Source: Heliopora coerulea (taxonomy: Eukaryota; Cnidaria; Anthozoa; Scleralcyonacea; Helioporidae). Taken from it: a stretch of 64,000 nt of DNA. Shown here in pieces: positions 24,101 to 36,100 of this stretch. Numbering within the stretch: position 1 is the stretch's first letter; every line of letters begins with the position of its first letter. The stretch covers positions 688,501 through 752,500 of the forward strand of contig JASJOG010000022.1 of assembly GCA_030142905.1 (NCBI GenBank), in the 5' to 3' direction. Both the position numbers and the translations under genes were made by a program. Under the pieces are notes generated by a model. The model ran no database searches. It had not been told where the DNA came from and worked only from the letters and a program-made list of their open reading frames with translations.

Positions 24101-27100
24101 ATCCTCACCCGACTTCTAGCGCTAACCCTAACCCTAACTCTAATCCCAGTCCTAACCATAATCATAACATTCAGGATAATTTTGAATCTTAGGACCATTG
24201 AAATTTGAAGATTGTCCTCAATCTTAGGCGAGAGCATATCAAGTAAATAAAATACCTAATTTTCCAGTCCCAGTCTCCGCACGGTTACCTGGTCTCAGTG
24301 GTTACGTTCTAGTGCTGACCCTGTCTGCACCTTGTTTGTATGAGCCCATAACTTGACAGATCAGTGGATTCTCAGTACCTACCATCACTTCATATATGTC
24401 CAATGAACTGTGCTCGAAAACATAGTATAGCAGTGAATGCGTTTGAGTGTACGGCGACTAAATAGGTGCGGCTTGCTAGTAAGTATTTTCCATTACTGGC
24501 AAAAATATACTAAAATTGTAAAGCTGTGTGGAGCCTTGGTTAAGTATCGCAATATATAGAAACGAGGCGAAGCCTTGAGTCCTTATATGCCGATAAAGAA
24601 CAGATACGACTTTTGTAGATTACTTCTAAAACTTGCTTCACAAGAATGTAAAAGATTTCTGGAGGACAGAACATATAAAAATAAATCGCTTTTACTGTGA
24701 AAAATTCGAAAAGAAGATAGCACCGGTGTCTGTAAATATAATACCGAACTAGTGATAATAGAAGAACCAAGCAGGAATCTCAAGCAAAGTATAAAGAGTA
24801 GTGCCCAGCATATTGCACGGAATAGAGGCATGACATATTTGTAACTTTTAGGAACAATTTATCAAGAAACAAAGACTAACGTTTTGTTGCAGTACGCAAC
24901 ATCATCAGAGTGAGACAATAGGTAGAGTTACATCAATTGTTTTGCGGAGTAACTGGAATTATATTGCAATCAGAGAGACTAAAATAAACGTGACAAAGAA
25001 AGAAGGGAGGAGCTACGACACGTTGCGAAAATAAAGATATCACTAAAATGAAATAACATGAAATAGAAGTATGTCAGTTAGAACAGGGACAGAGGAATTT
25101 GACGGGAAAGAAACGTAGTAATCCTTCTCTTTCAAGCATACTTTCTCATCTCTCTGTAACTGGTCATTCCGCTTCTTTAAACGAGTTCCGTATTCTTTCT
25201 CCATGCCCCTCTATTTCCAAACTTCTTGTCAAGGAAAGCCTACATATTCGCAAACTAGTTAATCTTTCATTTAACAAAAATCTTAGTTCTATTCCTCTGT
25301 CCCTGTTCAAACCGACATACTTCTATTTCATCTAATTTCATTTTAGAGATCTCTATTTTCGCAATGTGTCGTAGCTCCTCCCTTCTTTCTTCGTCACTTT
25401 TATTTTAGTCTCTCTAATTGTACTATGATCCTAGTTGGTCCGCTATCTAATTGATGTAACCCTACCTATTGTCTCACTCTGATGATGTTGCGTGCTGCAA
25501 CGAAACGTTACTCTTTGTTCCTTAATAAATTGTTCTTAAAAGTTACGAATTCGTCATGCCTCTATTCCGTGCAATATGCTGGGCACTACTCTTTATAATT
25601 CGGTTAATACTGAACTGATGTTTTATTAATCACAAATAGTCGTTAATTATTAACGAGTTTTAAAGAATAACTTCGAAAATTCAGTTTTTTAAGTTAACAA
25701 AAATCCAATTATGTAGAGGGTCAAGTGCCTTTGTGTAATTTTATGGGATAATGGGACATTGACTTTTCAAATTTAGATCCCGTTGCTACTTCTAGTGATT
25801 TTAACTGAGCTGAAAAGAAAAATTGTTCCATAACTTAAAAATTAATGGAAATATTGATAAAGGCGGACAAGCTTTTATCTCTTTTCTATTCAATTTTTTG
25901 ACGATTCCACCAAATCCTGAATTGCCGCGAAGAGTATGCTAAGCGGAAGTCTCAGATACATGAGCAGGATTTTTTCCCGTCTATTTGCGCTAATCATCTT
26001 ATTGCAGTTATGCAATCTGTCTTTTAAAATTGTCAAAGATAGGCACGTTTGTTTTATTAAAGTAATAGATGAAACGCGCAAAATGTAAGCAGAAGATCTA
26101 TATCATAATCATCATTACAATCACAATCACAATCATTATCATTGTGATCATATCGCCTAATCTAGTGATCATGACTATGATGATGCTATGCACACCATAT
26201 ATATCACCTATACCCTAAATCACTATTTTATTCGAAAATTTATGCAGCACCAAACGCTGGTACTGAATCAAACATTTTTGAGATAACAGATCGACAAGAA
26301 TTCGGAATCAGGATATACTTCATAGTCTCAGTGCCAATTAAACTATCATGGGTAGACTATTTCTAGCACACAATATCAAACTAATGGAATAAGTAGGGAT
26401 GCACCAGAACCAAATTTAAAAGTTCCGGCCGGAACCGAAAATCAAAGTAGTATCTTTCTAATTGAATCACAAAGTAGATGATGTTACTTAGTTGGACATT
26501 GGCAATGTGGAATTAAGTGGTCAAAAAGTGAAAATAATTCCTCATTTAATAATGCTAAATAAGAAGTTATTAAAATTGTCCTTCACATTTCCACTACAAA
26601 CAAAAACTAGTTTTATGTCTTATGTTTTATAACTTTTGTTGTTTCTGTATTAGTCACACAAATTAAACTGTGAAAGTACGCCAGTACGAACGTTGGCTTG
26701 TGTAATGTATATTCGAGGTTGCTTTTGGCTGCCATTAAGTGATGTTATTTGAGCAAAAAAACATTTCTGTACCTTGTACTTGTAATCTAACTATTGTTAT
26801 AAGACTATAAGTTAAAAATATCTTTTGCGTTGAATAATTTTGACATTGTAGAGCTTGTGGAATAGATAATTTAATAACGTCACATCTAAAATTTATTTTT
26901 AACTGTGGTGTTCATATAAACCATAAAACCTATTTTAGAAATAGGACTACTGCTATTATTACTATGGACTACTGTTCTTATTACTATTTTATTAAAAAGT
27001 TTCGGTTCCGGCCGAACATTTTACACGAGTTCCGGTCGGAACCGGAACTTAGAAAAATAGGAGTTCCGGCCAGGACTAACCGGCCGGAACCAAGTTCCGG

Positions 27101-30100
27101 TGCATCCCTGGGAATAAGAATCCTTTGCCGCAGGATTTTGTTGACTTATAAAACCAAAACAAATTTGCCTTACAATTAGAGAAGAAATAAATAGTAATAA
27201 TAATAAAGAAAAGAATTGATGAGTTGGAGAGGACCACGTACTTATGACCATCATAAGGTAAGAAAGTTTTCTTAATTTTTGCATTTTTTCACAGGATAAC
27301 AGGTCGAGGTAAAATGTACTAAATCACGTACCTCAAATTGACTAGCTGCTGCTCTTGTCATCTCCGCTTCTTCATTAGGATGCAGAAGGGTTTCTTTTGG
27401 TTTAACAAAAACATCTGACTCATCAGACGGCGTTTTCTCTGTAGTTCTGTGGATAAACGAGATTCATTATTTTATCAAGTAAATGGCACTTAAAAGCCAC
27501 ATGTTGCGTCTGGGAACGCATTTGTCAGTCCTTTTCAACAACGGCGGATTAAAAAAAATCAAAAGATGTAGGTTCATAATTTCTATTAGTAAAAATTTCA
27601 TTCGGCCTCTTTATCTATCCTTGTGTATCTATAATACCAACTCACAAAAGCGACAGGTTTTTTATATTCTACTGAGAAAAGCAGGGTTTATGAAGAGAAT
27701 AGAATTGTCCATCATGAATTCACGGTTTGTATTTGTACAATGCCCAGGGTTCAATAGAAATACAGGCTGCTAATTTGTAACCAGCAACTCGGTTCATTTC
27801 ACTCCAAACAGATGAAGCTATATACTATTTGTAATAAATACAGAATAAATTCAAATATCCAATTGCAAAATCCTTCACCAAATTTAGACTTACGTACAAA
27901 TTACTTACAACTGATCACACCGTTAAAACACAAATTCAATTAAACTTAAAAGTACAGTTGTAAAAGCACGCATCCTTTCCAACTGACTCTAGACAACCTT
28001 TCTTAATTGGAATTTTGTACGATTCAATTATTAAAGCTTGAAAAGATCCAAGGTTGCTAGTGGACGTCCATCTTAGATTTCTTCCTGCCTGATTGGTTGC
28101 TGAAACACCACTCAATAGGTAAGAATTGTAAGATTCGCTTATAAAATACCTGAATATCGCAGACGCTTCGGTTGCGGTCTATGTTGCTGGTGAAAAAGTC
28201 CCGCTTTCTGTAATCCTATCATCTACATTTGCAATGAACAAATTTGAAGGAGGAGGATATCTGTTTTCAGAGCTTTCACACCTACCCAATTTTAGCTATT
28301 TTCACGATCTTAATAAAAGGCCCAAATTTAAGTCTCAGAACTTTCAATGGCATTTAAGAAAATAGTAGTGGTAAAAATAAGTGACTGAAGCCAGGAGCTA
28401 AATGTTGTTTGGGCCAGTCGAACCACCATAAACACACAATGTTTTTCATAATGCCAACACTAATTAGAACGGTTATTAGAGGAAATTAAAATGAAAAACA
28501 ATCGAAAAAAAATCCCTGGAGAGAATTATTAAATGATTGCAGACATAAGTCTACGTACACAGTTAGAGGTCCTTCACTGATTTCCGACGCTTTACTGTCT
28601 AAAATGGTGGACTCTGGAAAAAAAATTATGAAGTGATAAGTACAAATACACAAAATAATGAAAATTCTATAGCAATAAGTTTAGACAAGTTTTTCACTCA
28701 ATTTTGCAGCTAGTAGGTAAAGTATTGAAAGTAAACGTGCATAGAAAAAAATTAAGAACTGTACTGGGCCGTAGACTCGGCCTTTGAAGAGGTGTTCAGC
28801 CTAAAACTGGATTAGGGAAAGTTTTGGGACAATGTTCTAAGCAAATATAAGGTGCAAAATCAACTGAACTGCCTAAGGTACCAAAACCAAAGCTTTAATG
28901 CCGCAGCCCTGTCAACTTATAAAATTTCGAAGATCCAACTTTGTCCCCTTTAAAATTGCGTTACAGAAGCAAGCTTCTATACTAGGACGACCTTGGTGTA
29001 GTCGACATACCCACATCATGAAGTTCTACATTGTCTTTCACACTTCTCATTTTAGACCTCCATCGATCACGCTGTACATCAATCTTTTTCATGAGTCTCC
29101 TCAATGGATCTGAAACAAGATAGCCTGACATATGATCTCGCATACGAGAAAAACCGTATTAAAATAGAACCTAAATTACTGTATGAAAAACGAAATGAAT
29201 GTACCTGCTAAAATATACATGTATCTGCCCACAGAAACAAACCAACTCCAAAATGCCGAAGGGTACCACCACTCCTAATAAAGCCTGTCGTTGGAATATT
29301 TAGGTCGCAGTTCCAGAATTTACACCAACTAGTGTCCTTCAACTCAAACCGTAAAATCGTGTACGTAAGCCCTCGGTGCAAGCTTTCAGGCAGCAGCCCA
29401 GTCATTTTGGTAGTAAGAAGATAGCACAGAGTTATAATTTAAAGCCCCTCAGTTTGAAACTTTTATATAGAACTTGTGAAGCGTGCTGCTGCAGACATAC
29501 CTGATTGAACGAAGAAGATAACCTGACAAGAGTTATATTTCTGGCTATTCATAGCCGTTTTCATTTTGACTGAAAGGACAGTTCCTTTAAATGTGTTATA
29601 TTTGTAAGATAGTTCACCGAAAACTTATGTAACACAAGATTACTTTAATACAAGAAATTCTTGGTTGATAGTATGCCAAGTGGAAATCCACCTGATCAAC
29701 AGGTGGATTTCCACTTGGCATAAAAAGTCGCTTGTACAACTTCATTCTTCAATCTGATTGAGTGAGGTGAATTAAAGTGAAATAAATCGTCGGGCATATA
29801 AAAAGAATGGAAAATCTCGTTTCATAGAACGCCCATATACGAAGATTGAAAATACAACGACGTTCACTCGAGACTTCAGTCATTCACTGCCTTATTTGAA
29901 ACTTTCATATTATTTTCTTTTAAGGTCGGTGTGGCTTCGCCCTCCGCTTAGAAACGTCACTGCTAATGTTTGGCATGGAAAAGAAATGGTTATGTGACTG
30001 ACTTACTTCAATGGAGCGAATTTGATCTATGTCAAATTCACCTCTTTTACGGCATGTAAAATTTCTGGAATATTTTTGTTTTCCAAAAACATTTATAAAT

Positions 30101-33100
30101 TGACTTACCTTTTGAAGACGGCTTTATTTCACGACGAGTTTCCTGACCTTCTCCAATGAACTCTTTTCTGTCGGGCTTAGCTAACTCAGCACCTTCTTTC
30201 AAATGTTCCACTTGAGGTATAGCAATGCCGTCATCTTTCGCTACTTTAGGAAGTCGCTCACTTCGTTTCATGGCATCATGAACACCCTTTCCAATTTCAA
30301 CGTCTCTCTGAAAAACAAATGAAATACATCAAACCACAAATAACCATGAAGAAAAATAAACACAAAGTTTAGATTATAGTCTGAAAATACATTTATTTAA
30401 TGAGTCGATGGTGCTTTTTTCATATGGCACAGCTGGTGTCTATAGCTATCATAAACTAACATATAACAGGAGAGATAATAAACATGATGAAGTATAACCA
30501 GGATTAACATCCTTGTCTTGAGTAAACTCAAAGAGTAATAGGAGTCATCTTTAATCAAATGATAGTAAACTAAAGCAGAAACGAAATAGTGATCAGTAGA
30601 GTACACCATGGAAAATCAGTTATACCGATTAGTTACTGTGTACGTTGCTTACTAGGAACCAACTGCGAGCGACAAGTCATGTATGACGATAGAGCACCCC
30701 TTGTCCTCTTGGGAACAGCTAACTCCGCTAATCTAAATATAGAATGTGCAGCAAATCTCAACACTAGAAACGTCTAAAGCTGTGTTCGTTAAAACTTGTT
30801 CGACACCTACGGATTTAAAAAATTGGGCAGTATCTTATCAGAGTTAAATCTTCCACCAATCCTTATCGTTAAAGATCTACAATGTACGGTAATTTATATT
30901 CTCATAGTAAAAAGAATTTAATAAAACACGTCAAGCAGTACCGGTTCGGCTGGTAAAACACTTTCATCTTCCATTTCAGTGATTAAATCTAATGTAAACA
31001 AAAATACTTCAGATGTAATATTTCGAAGGTAACAACATTCTTGTTCCGTGGTCATTTAATAAAAACCACACTTCTCCTTTCAGGGGTGCAACCCAGTGGG
31101 GGCAATGCCCCATCAATGGGAAAATTCTTTTAATCCAACAAAATATTGTATTTTTTCCTAGAAAATTGTGTTTTTATACAATACTTGGTAGGAAGGCATT
31201 TTGGAGCGTTTTTAGGGGTTAAACTGGAAAATTTTCCTCGAACGACGCTTCGTGACCATTACTTCAGGGAAGTAAGAACTTATGGAGAGTTTTTCTATCA
31301 CTTTCTGAAAATCTGTTTGCAGCTGTCTCTTTTCTTCAAGCTAGGATAAATTTACCAAGCATTCTGATTGGAAAGTTATATATCTTTATTTCAAACCCTG
31401 AGACTCAAGTAGGTCAACCAAAGGTATGATTAATGCATACAATTATATAAACAGCGAACGTATAATGGACAAAATATTCTGAATATGTCAGTTAGACTGA
31501 CCTTGGTCTTCATCAGCAATATCTGGCGAAGCGGAGAAAGGCTCTCTTGCAACACTTACATCTCCCATGTAATCTAACACAGAAATTAAGAAATTGAAAT
31601 CGTCTTAAAATTCTTTCCTATTTGCTCAATGTGGATTACTGCTTGATCATGTGTAGAATTAACAAACATTTTAAAAACTGAATGGTCATTGTCAGTTATC
31701 TCAACTAACTCTACCGTAAAGACAGGGTTTTATCCAGTGGGGATAGGACTGGAATATTTCCCCCGAGCAAGTTGTTTCTAGTGCCCAAGAAAATAAGAAA
31801 CTTCAAAACAATTAGGAATCAACAACTGACATACTGATAACATCAGGACGAACCAGATATGGTTATTCCTAAGCTAAATGGCTTACAAACTGAGGTAACC
31901 CTAAAAATGGGTACATCATTGTGCACGCACTTTTTGTTCAGGGAGGAAAATCTGCCCTTCAAAAATTTCGATAAAATCTATTGTGGGTAAAACTATTTAA
32001 ACTAATTATTTGAAGGTTTTAATGGAAATGATGCAATGACATACAAAGGATAACACAGAACGGAATACAAAATAGAAATTATTGGTCACAAAAGAACAAG
32101 ACACAATTCAGCGTCTGGATATCGACAAGACGAAAATACTGTGACTGAGGGCAGGCCACCAGTGACCGTGAAATTCTGGATCTTTAGAGGTTCTGCGATC
32201 AGCAAGCTGGGCATTGACGTGCATCCATGTAAGGATATTCGGAGAGACCATAGGGCTTGGAACCTAGTCGGCTAAGTGTCATGGCAAAGAGAAGAGATGA
32301 CCTCCAGCAAAGAAAAAACCGTTGTACGTACGTTCTTGTTTTTGGAGTGTACCGAGACAAGACTGATAATTAAAAAAAGGATTAAAAGAAAACTACATGA
32401 TACAAGAGTTGTGAAATTAATGTTGCCTAAAATGGGGTCGGGTAACATCACCGTTCAGCAATCGCAGCCATAAAAATCGAGGCGTGTACGTATTTGACAT
32501 GTCAAGGATTTCTGTTGACACTGTAACACCTTAGACATTTTTACTCTTACTTGTCTGTGCCATGTACATATCTTCAAATGCATGCTCCATCTCTCTTTGT
32601 CTCTCTTCTTGGGATTCCATTCTTCGATGCGGTGGTTCAAAAACGTGCTTCTAACATAAAATTACAACAGCGCATGAATAGGAAAGGTATTGTTGAGCAC
32701 AGAATCAAACAAAGTCGCGAAGCACTCACTTCTACTCTATGCAATGCAATAAAATACAATGCAAATTTGATATAAAAAAATTATTGTGAGATAAGTAGCA
32801 TATCACAAGCTTAAGGCATTGGTACCTCATTTTTCATAGTGGGCAACCATAACATTCCTCTGAAAGTTCTTGGTTTTCAACCTGCTCTGCCCGTTGAGCT
32901 TTAGAGTCAACTGGGAACAGTATGCTCGTTTCAAACATGTTAAGAGCACAAGAGATTCTCGCGACAGCTTTCAACGCTTATCCATGAGACTGTGCAGTGT
33001 TTCCATTCTATTTCAGAATCATCCTCATGGTAACACAAAGAAATAATCTCACGATTACCCTATCTTGCTAACGTCAACTTGACAGCTCAGCTGGTAGAGC

Positions 33101-36100
33101 TGGAGTTCGGAAACTCGAAGATGCGAGTTCGAATGCCGCTCATGTAGACTTTTCGAGTTGCTTTAGTTAGCAGGGTAGGTTGATCATGAATTCTTCTCGT
33201 CATGTAACTAGAAGTAAATATAACTGACTTTGAAGTTGAATTTATTTTCTGTGGGTTTTATCTCAGTAAACTTAAAGCTGTTTTGGATCTAAGTTAAGAG
33301 GGCAATGGCCGGTTCCCCTTATACATCTGCTGAATACAAAACCAGAATGCCTTTCGAAATCTTGCTAGCAATGTTAATCAGAGCAATTGTCTTTCCATTC
33401 GCGTTGGGAATTCAATGCTTGCATGAAAACCAAATAACCGCAAAGTGTTCTGGTAGTTGTATTCAGACGACGTAAAAAAGGGGAACCGGCTACTTTCAGC
33501 AAAAGGCCTGGACCGAGGTTTGCCCATTGAACTCGATTTCCATATCTGGAATGCTAACTGGCCAATGAAATGTGAAGCCAACATGGCCGCCCATGGAGGG
33601 CAATTTTGTACTTCAGTTTCAGTCCCCTAAGCGGGCTTCTACGTCGGTTTTAGTCTCCCACGCGATTTTTTACATTTTCTGAAGATTTCTCTTTGAAAAT
33701 ACACACAAAACTTGCCTTCAAAGAATAGAAATTAGTTTAAAAATTTCTAATATATTTCGACAAAGACAAACCGAGTTACAGGTTATACATTTTCACGAAA
33801 ATAAATTACCAAACTCCCTAGAAACCTGATAAAACGGTCTTGAAAAATTACTTGAGAAAACTACTAAGTGTACGTTCTTTTTTTACCGTCAATTTACCAT
33901 CTTTAGACAATTTAAGACAGTTCTTAGGCCACGCGGCAATAATGTATACTTTTAAAGACTCGAATATGTAAAACTGGTCCAGTAATATTTCGTCTGTGCA
34001 CTTTTTCGAACCAAACAAAAACTGAAGATTAAAGTCGTGTAAAGGACTGGAACTGACGTACAAGACCGCGACGACGACTGAGACTGACGTACAAAATTTC
34101 CTTACAAGGGGAAATTGTCCGAGCAAACGACTGGGAGTTAGCATTCCAGATATGAAAATGGAGTTCACTGGGTTTGCCTTTGAAATAACTTTTGATGCGA
34201 AAGGTCCCAGTTACTTTTATTTTTATTTGGACTATGTAGCAAATGGTTTCTGAAGAAAGCGCTGGCTGAATGGAAATCACTTTAACACTTACACTAGAGG
34301 CTAGCAAGCAGATTAACGTACTTCGAGGATTATCTCGGAAGACATCTGTTTGCATAAAGGATGACGTCACCTGAATACCAACACATTTTGTAAAATGGCA
34401 TACAACAGTTCTTTTGGGCTAACCTTTCCCTCACGACTAACAGATTAGTTTTGAATAAATTAAAAAAGGTGTATTTTCCCTACATTTTCAAAAAAAAAAA
34501 CTTACAGGAATTTTAGAAACAATATCTTGTCTTCGTTGTCTATCTACCCTCTCAAAGTATTCAAGTTCTTCTAGAAGTTGATCATGATCCTGTTGATGAA
34601 AGAAAACACAGTTAGTGACGGACACTATACAAGTTTTTATCAGCTACTATATCAGCAACCGTACCACTTCGTATTCCAAACATCACAGCCACCAAGAAGT
34701 ATATTTACATCCAATCCCTCACGTATAATCATTACAGTAACTACGGTCACGAACTCTACTACAAGATTACATATCCTGTGCTCTAACTCCTAAAATGATA
34801 ATAACTTTACCCAACGCAAGAAGCGCGATGCGAGGGCCTAAGGCCCAAGCAGGCAAGGTTACTTATCTCTTTATGGTTGGGGTCCATTTATCCAGGAGAT
34901 GAATAAGAGGACAAAATCTCGCATGGCGCTCATATCGAAAACTTTTAAAAACCTTTATTTCCATCCACGTTTCGGGAACGTGCCCCGTTATTAAAATAAC
35001 ATTCCGGATTTTGATCGTTCTTTCTCTTGGGGTTTCAACTAGATGCTTCGAGTCTTCGTCAGAAGTGAAAGTGGGATGGTGTGTTGGATGTTTTACGCGG
35101 TCACGTGTCTCTGTGATTTTAGTCTCTGTGAGTGTCTGATTGGTTGATTGTTTGAGGTGATATCATTGGGTATTGGATCAGGTGGATGGATTTGATCCAA
35201 CACACCATCCTCTCGACAACCTGTTTAACTCTTTCCTGGCAGGATCAGTCTTTTATTATTTTAGTGTGGCTAACGCCAGAAGATTTTACTCATCAAAGCG
35301 AGACATCTTCCCAGGAGAAGGTTAGTTTAAAGACCCATAAATATACACTCTAAGAATTGATGTCGAATTAGTTGAATCATTTCATTAGACATCATTCATT
35401 TATGTTCAACAGAGCAATGATTTAGGTCTGATATTAATTGTGGTGTTAGTGGACACAGCTACCATGGTGACTAGCGCACTTTCTGTGAAACCACTGTTGG
35501 TATTAGCAGTGATCTTTGTGACAGTGACAGGCTTGATGGTGGTCCGGCTTTTTTGATGTTATTCCTTCCGGTTGTCATGATTATCGTTTTTATTTAAATA
35601 TCTAAAAATATTGACGGGTTTTCTATGTCACCAAATAACTTAACATTAAACTTTTAATCGATAAATCACCCTTATTATAATTGGTACATGAAAAAAAGTT
35701 AACTATTTATCGAAAGTCATCTTAAAGCAATGACAATTAACAATTACAACTGAAAAATTCCCGAGAATCGAGTACCCCACTCTAACTTCAAATCGTCTCT
35801 GCACAGTGTACTTAAAGGAGCCAGGAAAAAAGAGCGCGACACAACCAAAAATTCAAAAACTAATTCAACTAATGTAAATTTGAACTTTTTGCCTAACCTT
35901 TTGTAGCAGAAGTCTTGATCTTGCATGTTTGTGGCGTAGCCTCGCTTTTTCCATTTGCTCAGAAAAATTACGATCAGCGTCCTGTGAGACAAGGAATTAT
36001 CAATGATTTACTTAATATCATATTGAGAAGATAAATACCGAATACGCAAATTTTGACGAGAAATCTTGCGCGATATCTGCACTTCAGCCTAGTCATACAT

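Larger units (their letters stand above)
24791..25595. mobile_element. Penelope-like retroelement remnant with inverted terminal repeats
   Basis: Arms of about 310 bases (24791-25107 and 25285-25595) are inverted copies, e.g. AGAGTAGTGCCCAGCATATT / AATATGCTGGGCACTACTCT. Between them, plus-strand codons read LSHLSVTGHSASLNEFRILS then ESLHIRKLVNLSFNKNLSSI, the C-terminal end of a Penelope GIY-YIG protein. Each arm carries a hammerhead-like core. Inverted terminal repeats of this sort are described for Penelope-like elements. Confidence 0.8.

Noticed and set aside
29672..29722. Bacterial-type terminator or standard microRNA precursor
   Set aside because: The context is a eukaryotic intron, and the 5-base loop and 51-base total are too small for a typical precursor.
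33080..33150. Functional tRNA gene
   Set aside because: A and B boxes are present but no acceptor stem or full cloverleaf closes; treated as a SINE or relic.
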